NCBI GenBank assembly: GCA_934572355.1
Contig: CAKTKV010000035.1
Location: 1-11,675, forward strand
DNA length: 11,675 nt
Direction of reading: 5' to 3'
Origin: an uncultured Oscillospiraceae bacterium
GTDB taxonomy: Bacteria; Bacillota; Clostridia; Oscillospirales; Oscillospiraceae
Shown: piece after piece, positions 7,117 to 11,675 of the stretch
Layout of the letters: each line of letters opens with the position of its first letter
Position numbering within the stretch: position 1 is the stretch's first letter
The notes under the pieces: model-generated
Databases searched by the model: none
The model's input: only the letters and a program-made list of their open reading frames with translations
What the model was told of the DNA's origin: nothing
Position numbers and translations under genes: made by a program

Positions 7117-8340
7117 TTATTCTGCACTGACCGGCTGCGTCTGCACTGCCGTGTCAATGTCTATGCGTTTGTTGAGAATGACTGCGAGGATGACGCCGAT
7201 AAGCGTAACCGACATATTGAAAAGCAGAACATATCGCGGGCCGTTCACACCGGAGACGCGGGTTATAAGGCTCGCGGCGTTCAGAACGGCGTAGTTTGCG
7301 ACGCTCGAAGCGATCATGACTATCGAGGTGATGACGCCGCGGTTCTTGGGGAACATCTCGTTTGCGACCGAGGTGACGAGCTGGAGCACGCCGCCCGCCG
7401 CGAAGAAGCCGATGAAGAAGCCGCCGACCAGACAGACTGCCGGAACCTGAACAAGGAAGACGACGGCAAGAGTAACGAGTGCGCAGGACGGATATATGAT
7501 AAGGATCTTGGCGGGCTTCAGACCCTTATTGAGAAGCGCGGCGTTTATGAAGATGGCCGCGACGATGCCGAGAGAGTACCAGGTCTGGATCATGCTGGGG
7601 TTAGAAAGCCCGTACAGCGCGCCAAGCTCCTGATTGCAGTTCATCCAGAGCATGAAGGTCGTGGAGCTTGTGAAGCCGAGGGCGACGAGGATCGCCGCCG
7701 AGGGAGTGAAGCGCAGCTTTTCCCTCTCGCCGGTTTCATGCTTTGCCGCGAGCTCCCGCTGAGGGAAGGGGAGGAACACGATGGCGATGCCGTCAAGGAT
7801 GATGATAAGCGCCGCGGCGAGGAACACGGTGTTAAACGGCAGACCGTGCCGGTCGACGGCGAGCATCGCAAAGGGCAGGAGAAACTGAGAGAGAGATATG
7901 GCAAGCTTCGTGAAGATGTTTGCGATGGTGCCCTTCTCCTTGAATATCTCCATGCAGGATGGGGTGATGCTGGTATCGAGGAAGGAGTTGCCCATGCCGC
8001 TCACGACGGCGAGGGCGTAGCCCCAATACATGCTTTTTGTGAACGTGATGCCGGCGAAGAACACGGCGAACAGCGCGCAGCCGACGAGGGCGGATATCCT
8101 TCTGCCGAGCTTATCCGAGAGCGGCCCCGCAGCGGGGAAGGCTATCAGCTGCCCGAGGCCGATGGCGGCGATGACCGCGACGACGGAGGAGATATCGTAC
8201 ATTCCGTCCGCGCCGGGAAGGGCACCCCAGAGTGCTGCGAACTCCTGCTTGTAGTGTCCCATGACCGATGAGGATATGCCAAGCGCAAAGTAAGTGATGT
8301 ACAGCGCGAGGGCTGTTGGGTAGTAGCGTTTTTGGCTCAT
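7117..8340 (-). CDS. MFS transporter, YdiN/YdiM-like, probable organic acid uptake
   Basis: The 407-residue protein is a polytopic membrane carrier of the major facilitator superfamily with about 12 hydrophobic helices. The loop-2/3 motif A is GPLSDKLGRR (72-81). A hydrophilic central loop lies at about 192-212 (QRELAAKHETGEREK). Phrases such as GMGNSFLDT (115-123), GFFAAGGVLQL (311-321) and NEMFPKNRG (327-335) resemble E. coli YdiN/YdiM as I remember them; ydiN is encoded next to ydiB in E. coli. It is the promoter-proximal gene of the four-gene cluster, with AGGAGA before the ATG and lysR divergent. This placement suggests that it imports the substrate of the downstream enzymes, probably with protons. 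Family certain, substrate inferred. Confidence 0.92.
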   Translation of the reverse strand: MSQKRYYPTALALYITYFALGISSSVMGHYKQEFAALWGALPGADGMYDISSVVAVIAAIGLGQLIAFPAAGPLSDKLGRRISALVGCALFAVFFAGITFTKSMYWGYALAVVSGMGNSFLDTSITPSCMEIFKEKGTIANIFTKLAISLSQFLLPFAMLAVDRHGLPFNTVFLAAALIIILDGIAIVFLPFPQRELAAKHETGEREKLRFTPSAAILVALGFTSSTTFMLWMNCNQELGALYGLSNPSMIQTWYSLGIVAAIFINAALLNKGLKPAKILIIYPSCALVTLAVVFLVQVPAVCLVGGFFIGFFAAGGVLQLVTSVANEMFPKNRGVITSIVMIASSVANYAVLNAASLITRVSGVNGPRYVLLFNMSVTLIGVILAVILNKRIDIDTAVQTQPVSAE

Positions 8341-8387
8341 CTCTTTTCTCCTGTTCTATGAATTTGTTTCCGGGTGTCGTTGTCTAA

Positions 8388-8416
8388 AACGTAGCACGTT
8401 GTGCTTTATTTAACAA
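8388..8416 (-). promoter_or_regulatory. Candidate promoter of the MFS-led operon
   Basis: On the minus strand TTGTTA (8411-8416, four of six to the -35) is followed after 17 bases by TACGTT (8388-8393, three of six to the -10). The start would fall near 8381, about 40 nt before the MFS ATG. The weak -10 fits an activator-dependent promoter, and the LysR-type box centred at 8445 would sit near -64, the usual place for a LysR recognition site. Several other AT-rich hexamers in the region could serve instead. Confidence 0.4.
8393..8405. promoter_or_regulatory. 13-bp inverted repeat AGCAC-GTT-GTGCT
   Basis: A perfect 5-bp inverted repeat with a 3-bp spacer lies in the lysR/MFS intergenic region, between the LysR box and the MFS gene and overlapping the spacer of the candidate MFS promoter. 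It could be a second operator site, either an activation half-site for the LysR protein or a site for another regulator. Confidence 0.4.
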
Positions 8417-8437
8417 ATTGATTTAATGAATAAAACG

Positions 8438-8452
8438 ATAGATTTTTTCTAT
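8438..8452. promoter_or_regulatory. LysR-type box ATAG-N7-CTAT (T-N11-A)
   Basis: ATAGATTTTTTCTAT is a perfect inverted repeat that fits the LysR-family T-N11-A consensus, placed between lysR and its divergent target operon. It overlaps the expected -35 region of lysR (its -10 would be TATACT at 8467-8472), which fits negative autoregulation. It lies near -64 of the candidate MFS promoter, which fits inducer-dependent activation. Confidence 0.7.
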
Positions 8453-8466
8453 TGTTTGTGTAATAA

Positions 8467-8472
8467 TATACT
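8467..8472 (+). promoter_or_regulatory. Candidate -10 of the lysR gene
   Basis: TATACT (five of six to TATAAT) stands 24 bases before the lysR ATG, with AGGAGG at 8482-8487 between. The matching -35 region is the T-tract inside the LysR box, a poor hexamer. The start would be near 8479, giving a short leader. Confidence 0.45.
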
Positions 8473-8496
8473 CATCGGAAGAGGAGGCGCATAAAG

Positions 8497-9381
8497 ATGA
8501 ATCTATCGCACCTGAGGTACTTTGTCCGCCTTGCGGAGACACGGCACTACACCAAGGCCGCCGAGCAGATGTACATATCGCAGCCGAGCCTGAGCCATGC
8601 CATAGCGCAGCTTGAGCAGGAGCTGGGCGTGCCGCTGTTTGAAAAGAGCGGGCGCAATGTTGAGCTTACGCAGTTTGGCGAGGTGTTTCTCAAGCAGGTG
8701 CGCCAGCCGCTGGAGATCCTCGACGGGAGCGTTGACTATCTGCACCGCATCGCCGCGGGAAACGGCGTGGTGCGCCTCGGCCTGCTGCGCACGCTGGGAG
8801 TGGAATATGTCCCGGCGCTCGCGGCAAGCTTCAAGCGGCAGAACGCAGATAAGAATGTGGACTTCACCTTTTTCACGGGCGTGACTTCGGACATTATGCA
8901 CAAGCTGCAAAGGCACGAGTTGGACATTGTGTTCAGTTCCAAGGCTCCGGAGGAGTATAAATTCGAGTCTATCCCCATTAAGAAGCAGGACCTTGTGCTC
9001 ATCGTTCCGCCGGATCACCGGCTTGCGGCGCGGCACACGGCGGAGCTTTCCGAGGTGCTGGACGATCCGTTCATCCAGTACGCGCACGGTTCGGGGCTGC
9101 GCCACGTCGTGAACGATATGTTCGCGCAGATCGATGCGGCACCCAAGGTCGCGTATGAGATACAGGAGGATCAGGTCATCGCGGGGCTCGTCGCGCAGGG
9201 CTTCGGCGTATCGGTAGTCCCGTATATGGAAATGCTGCTGCGGCTGAACGTGAAGATATTGCAGATATCGCGCCCGATACCGAACCGGATGTTCTACCTT
9301 GTGACCGACCCGGCGATGACGCTTTCTCCGGCAGCGGCGGACTTCAAGCGCTTTGTCCTGTCGCAGAGCGAAGGACGATAA
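8497..9381 (+). CDS. LysR-family transcriptional regulator of the divergent cluster
   Basis: The 294-residue protein has the standard LTTR length and layout. An N-terminal winged helix-turn-helix spans about 1-60, with the recognition region AAEQMYISQPSLSHAIAQLE (21-40) and the conserved PLFEKSGR (46-53) and LTQFGE (57-62). A linker helix is followed by a periplasmic-binding-protein-like effector domain from about residue 92 (VRLGLL...), containing ELDIVF (141-146) and VAQGFGVSVVPY towards the end. It should bind the ATAG-N7-CTAT box and sense a small organic acid, most simply the substrate or product of the divergent MFS/dehydrogenase/reductase cluster. The start is fixed by GAGGAGG nine bases upstream. 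It is single-gene and ends before a strong terminator. Confidence 0.95.
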   Translation: MNLSHLRYFVRLAETRHYTKAAEQMYISQPSLSHAIAQLEQELGVPLFEKSGRNVELTQFGEVFLKQVRQPLEILDGSVDYLHRIAAGNGVVRLGLLRTLGVEYVPALAASFKRQNADKNVDFTFFTGVTSDIMHKLQRHELDIVFSSKAPEEYKFESIPIKKQDLVLIVPPDHRLAARHTAELSEVLDDPFIQYAHGSGLRHVVNDMFAQIDAAPKVAYEIQEDQVIAGLVAQGFGVSVVPYMEMLLRLNVKILQISRPIPNRMFYLVTDPAMTLSPAAADFKRFVLSQSEGR

Positions 9382-9438
9382 TAGATAACGATAGCTGAAT
9401 ATGATGTTTTAATAGATTTTCTGCATGAATATATAAAC

Positions 9439-9485
9439 AAAAAATCGCCCAGGAAGTTGTGCAAAACTTCCTGAGCGATTTTTTT
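9439..9485. terminator. Bidirectional intrinsic terminator between lysR and folD
   Basis: A 20-bp stem with one C/A mismatch and a GTGCAA loop (9459-9464) has an A-tract at its left end and a seven-T tract at its right end (9479-9485). Both strands therefore read as hairpin plus T-run. It lies 57 bases after the lysR stop and 5 bases after the folD stop on the opposite strand, so it serves both convergent transcripts. Confidence 0.93.
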
Positions 9486-9490
9486 AATTC

Positions 9491-10333
9491 CTATTTCCCG
9501 TATATATGCTGCTTTGCCGCGGCGAGGATGTTGCGCATCAGCATCGCGCGCGTCATCGGGCCGACGCCGCCGGGCACAGGGGTGATGTACGCCGCGCGCC
9601 GGGCGGCCTCGTCAAACACAACGTCCCCGGTGAATTTTCCGGTCTCGGCATCGCGGTTCATCGCAACGTCTATGACCGCCGCGCCGGGCTTTATCATTTC
9701 CCCGGTAATGAGCCCCTTGTGTCCCGCCGCGACGACGAGGATATCCGCCTGACGCGTGAACTCCGCGAGCTTCGGAGTGCGGCTGTGGCAGGAGATCACC
9801 GTGCCGTTTGCGCGCAGGAGCATCATGGCCATGGGCTTTCCGACTATGTTGCTGCGCCCGACCACCGTGCAGACCCTGCCCTCGACCGGTATCTCATAGG
9901 CGCGCAGCATCTCCATTATCCCCGCCGGGGTGCAGGGCAGCAGCACGGGCTTCCCCGCGGAGAGACGCCCGACGTTTACCGGATGGAACGCGTCCACGTC
10001 CTTCTCGGGGGAGATCGCCTCAATTATCGCGTCCTCGTCAATGTGCTCCGGCAGCGGCAGCTGAACGAGTATGCCGTCTATCTCCGCATCGCGGTTCAGC
10101 GCGGAGATAAGCTCAAGCAGTGTTTCCTGCGTGACGGTATCGTCAAATTTATATTCGCGGCTCATAAAGCCGCACTGCTCACAGTCGCGCTCCTTACCGG
10201 AGACGTATATGCGCGAAGCGGGATCGTCCCCGACGAGCACGACCGCAAGCCCGGCTTTGCGCGGGAGCGCTGCCGCCTCGCGCGCAGTTTCCTCGCGCAC
10301 CCTCTGCGCAAGCGCCTTGCCGTCTATCAGCAT
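9491..10333 (-). CDS. folD: Bifunctional methylene-THF dehydrogenase / methenyl-THF cyclohydrolase
   Basis: The 280-residue cytoplasmic enzyme oxidises 5,10-methylene-tetrahydrofolate with NADP and hydrolyses the methenyl product to 10-formyl-THF, for purine and formyl-Met synthesis (in acetogens, the reverse direction). Landmarks are YVSGK (43-47, catalytic Tyr and Lys47), DGILVQLPLP (86-95), KDVDAFHP (111-118), GRSNIVGKP (159-167, Rossmann loop) and PGGVGPMT (254-261). The frame opens at 10369, but the ATG at 10333 is chosen because GGAGG lies seven bases before it and MLIDGKALA is the usual FolD start. It overlaps the stop of the upstream GH13 gene in the sequence ATGCTGA, so translation is likely coupled. 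It ends just before the shared terminator. No odd residues seen. Confidence 0.97.
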   Translation of the reverse strand: MLIDGKALAQRVREETAREAAALPRKAGLAVVLVGDDPASRIYVSGKERDCEQCGFMSREYKFDDTVTQETLLELISALNRDAEIDGILVQLPLPEHIDEDAIIEAISPEKDVDAFHPVNVGRLSAGKPVLLPCTPAGIMEMLRAYEIPVEGRVCTVVGRSNIVGKPMAMMLLRANGTVISCHSRTPKLAEFTRQADILVVAAGHKGLITGEMIKPGAAVIDVAMNRDAETGKFTGDVVFDEAARRAAYITPVPGGVGPMTRAMLMRNILAAAKQHIYGK

Positions 10334-11619
10334 TGCCGCGCCTCCAAAATCATGGGACGCCCTGCGCACAGAAGCTTGCCTTCCCTGACCTCAACGGAAG
10401 CGCCGGAGATAAGCTCGGGATAAGAGCCGTCCGGGAGCTCTACGCTCACCTCGGCGCTCAAAGAGCGGAGACTGAACACGCCGATGAAGCGCTTATCGCA
10501 GCTGCCGCGCTCAAGCACGGCGATGTTGTTTTTATCGTCCCCGGCGGCAAGGAAGTAATCCTCGCAGCCGAAGCGCTCGCGCTTTATTTCATACAGCCGG
10601 TGCATGAGCTTACTCAGATCGCGGCCGGTGCCGCGGCTGACAGTGTCCTTTTCAAACAGGCTCGGCAGGTGGATGTTCTCAAACTCCTGCCCGGCGTAGA
10701 TAAGCGTTGTGCCCTTGAGGAAATAGAGAAAGGCGGTGTAATTGATAAGGTCGCACTCGCGCGGGACGAAGGAGCGGATGCGCGGCTGGTCGTGGTTCTC
10801 AAGGCAGCGCAGCTTGTTGTAGTTCGCGGGGTAGATGGCCTCCTGGAAGTTCAGCATATCGAGATAGTGCGTGAGGGCGATCTCGCCGCGCAGGTACTTG
10901 TCGAAGCACTCGCGCGTGTCATAGTCGTACTCGATATCAAAGGCGGAATACTCATCATAATCGAGCGCGGAGTATATGCCCAATCTGCGGGCGCGGCAGC
11001 CGTAGCTCTGGTGTACCGTCTCGGCGAGCCACACGCAGTTGGGGTTCACGCGGCTGACCTCCTCGCGCGCCTTCTGCCAGAACTCCACCGGCACGAAGGA
11101 CGCGACATCGCAGCGGAAGCCGTCGACAAGGCTTGCCCACATTTTGAGCGAGGCTATCTGATAATCCCACAGCGCGCGGTTATTATAGTCAAGGTCGATA
11201 ACATCAGACCAGTCGCCGATCTTGTTGCCGGGCTTACCGTCCGGACCGTGGTAGAAGAACTCCGGGTGCTCGGAATACAGGACGGAGTCGGGCGAGGTGT
11301 GGTTATAGACGACGTCGATCATGCACTTCATGCCGCGCGCGTGTATCGCGGAGACGAGCTCCATGAAGTCCGCCATGCTGCCGTACTCCGGGTTCACATC
11401 GCGGTAATCGCGGTTTGCGTAGGGGCAGCCGAGGCTGCCTTTCCTGCCCTTGAGGCCGATGGGGTGGATCGGCATGAACCATATAATGTCCGTGCCGAGG
11501 GACTTGATACGGTCAAGGTCGGGTATCACGGCGCGGAACGTGCCCTCCGGGGTGTGGTTTCTGACGTATACGGAATAGATCACCTGATTCTGGAGCTTGC
11601 GGTCGGTATTGACGGCCAT
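10327..11619 (-). CDS. GH13 alpha-amylase family glycosidase, cytoplasmic
   Basis: The 430-residue enzyme should hydrolyse or transfer alpha-1,4-glucosidic bonds in maltodextrin or storage glucan. All four GH13 regions are intact: DVVYNH (102-107), GFRCDVAS (167-174, nucleophile Asp171), LAETVH (198-203, acid/base Glu200) and LENHDQPR (273-280, His276 and Asp277). There is no signal peptide or anchor, so it acts inside the cell. It is short for the family: the barrel starts near residue 12 (QVIYSVYVRN), domain B is small, no N-terminal starch-binding domain is present, and the C-terminal beta domain (about 355-430) is compact. AAGGAGG precedes the ATG. It is followed in an overlapping arrangement by folD. 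The exact specificity (amylase, alpha-glucosidase, maltogenic) cannot be read from sequence alone. Confidence 0.93.
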   Translation of the reverse strand: MAVNTDRKLQNQVIYSVYVRNHTPEGTFRAVIPDLDRIKSLGTDIIWFMPIHPIGLKGRKGSLGCPYANRDYRDVNPEYGSMADFMELVSAIHARGMKCMIDVVYNHTSPDSVLYSEHPEFFYHGPDGKPGNKIGDWSDVIDLDYNNRALWDYQIASLKMWASLVDGFRCDVASFVPVEFWQKAREEVSRVNPNCVWLAETVHQSYGCRARRLGIYSALDYDEYSAFDIEYDYDTRECFDKYLRGEIALTHYLDMLNFQEAIYPANYNKLRCLENHDQPRIRSFVPRECDLINYTAFLYFLKGTTLIYAGQEFENIHLPSLFEKDTVSRGTGRDLSKLMHRLYEIKRERFGCEDYFLAAGDDKNNIAVLERGSCDKRFIGVFSLRSLSAEVSVELPDGSYPELISGASVEVREGKLLCAGRPMILEARQC

Positions 11620-11675
11620 GGTTCTGCCTCCTTTTACGGCTTTGCTGAGCTGATATATGTATCTGCTCTCGGGTC
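11620..11675 (-). other. Upstream leader of the GH13-folD pair (window edge)
   Basis: These 56 bases carry a strong ribosome binding site (AAAAGGAGG, eight bases before the ATG). No convincing promoter is seen before the window ends, so the GH13 gene may be transcribed from beyond the edge or from a gene further upstream. Confidence 0.4.

Noticed and set aside
7084..8271. 395-codon plus-strand frame opposite the MFS gene
   Set aside because: It is a charged low-complexity product (Asp, Glu, Arg, Gly), antisense to a clear transporter, with no family resemblance.
10334..10369. 12-residue N-terminal extension of folD
   Set aside because: It lies inside the GH13 coding region without a ribosome binding site; the ATG at 10333 has GGAGG and the family's usual start.
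9506..10423. 305-codon plus-strand frame opposite folD
   Set aside because: It is antisense to folD, whose motifs are complete; it has no ribosome binding site and no domain.

Overview
The window (11,675 bp, GC-rich, gene-dense) looks like the chromosome of an anaerobic Bacillota of the class Clostridia, plausibly an Oscillospiraceae-type gut bacterium. The evidence is the single-chain glycyl-tRNA synthetase, strong AGGAGG-type ribosome binding sites, a membrane-anchored polysaccharide deacetylase with Ig-like repeats, an Fe-S old-yellow-enzyme reductase, and the overall codon use. The taxonomic call is inference. Eight complete protein genes were found; no tRNA, rRNA, CRISPR array, transposase or phage gene was seen.

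Layout. Positions 47-1483 (minus) hold glycyl-tRNA synthetase, with a well-formed extended -10 promoter and a leader containing two hairpins. Divergent to it, 1716-3179 (plus) is a membrane-anchored NodB-type deacetylase. A long hairpin at 3193-3236 separates it from the convergent cluster that follows. That cluster, 8340 down to 3248 on the minus strand, has four genes in transcription order: an MFS transporter (YdiN/YdiM-like), a sugar-phosphate-isomerase/AP-endonuclease-2 TIM barrel, a YdiB-type quinate/shikimate dehydrogenase, and an NADH:flavin oxidoreductase with a 4Fe-4S motif. A LysR regulator (8497-9381, plus) diverges from it across a 156-bp AT-rich intergenic region containing a perfect LysR-type box (ATAG-N7-CTAT). 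A bidirectional terminator at 9439-9485 closes lysR and, on the other strand, folD. Finally an intracellular GH13 alpha-amylase-family enzyme (10327-11619) overlaps folD (9491-10333) by seven bases, both on the minus strand.

How the genes work together. glyQS and folD are housekeeping genes for translation and one-carbon metabolism. The deacetylase acts on the cell envelope, and the GH13 enzyme is probably a cytoplasmic glucan or maltodextrin hydrolase. The most interesting unit is the LysR-controlled four-gene cluster. I infer that it imports a shikimate- or quinate-like alicyclic acid, interconverts it by oxidation/reduction (YdiB-type), rearranges or dehydrates it (TIM barrel) and reduces an enoate double bond (OYE/Fe-S reductase). 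The substrate is not proven by the sequence. The cluster resembles, from memory, the E. coli ydiN-ydiB-aroD and Listeria OYE-aroE-aroD-lysR neighbourhoods, but here no AroD-type dehydroquinase is present and the AP2-type TIM barrel stands in its place.
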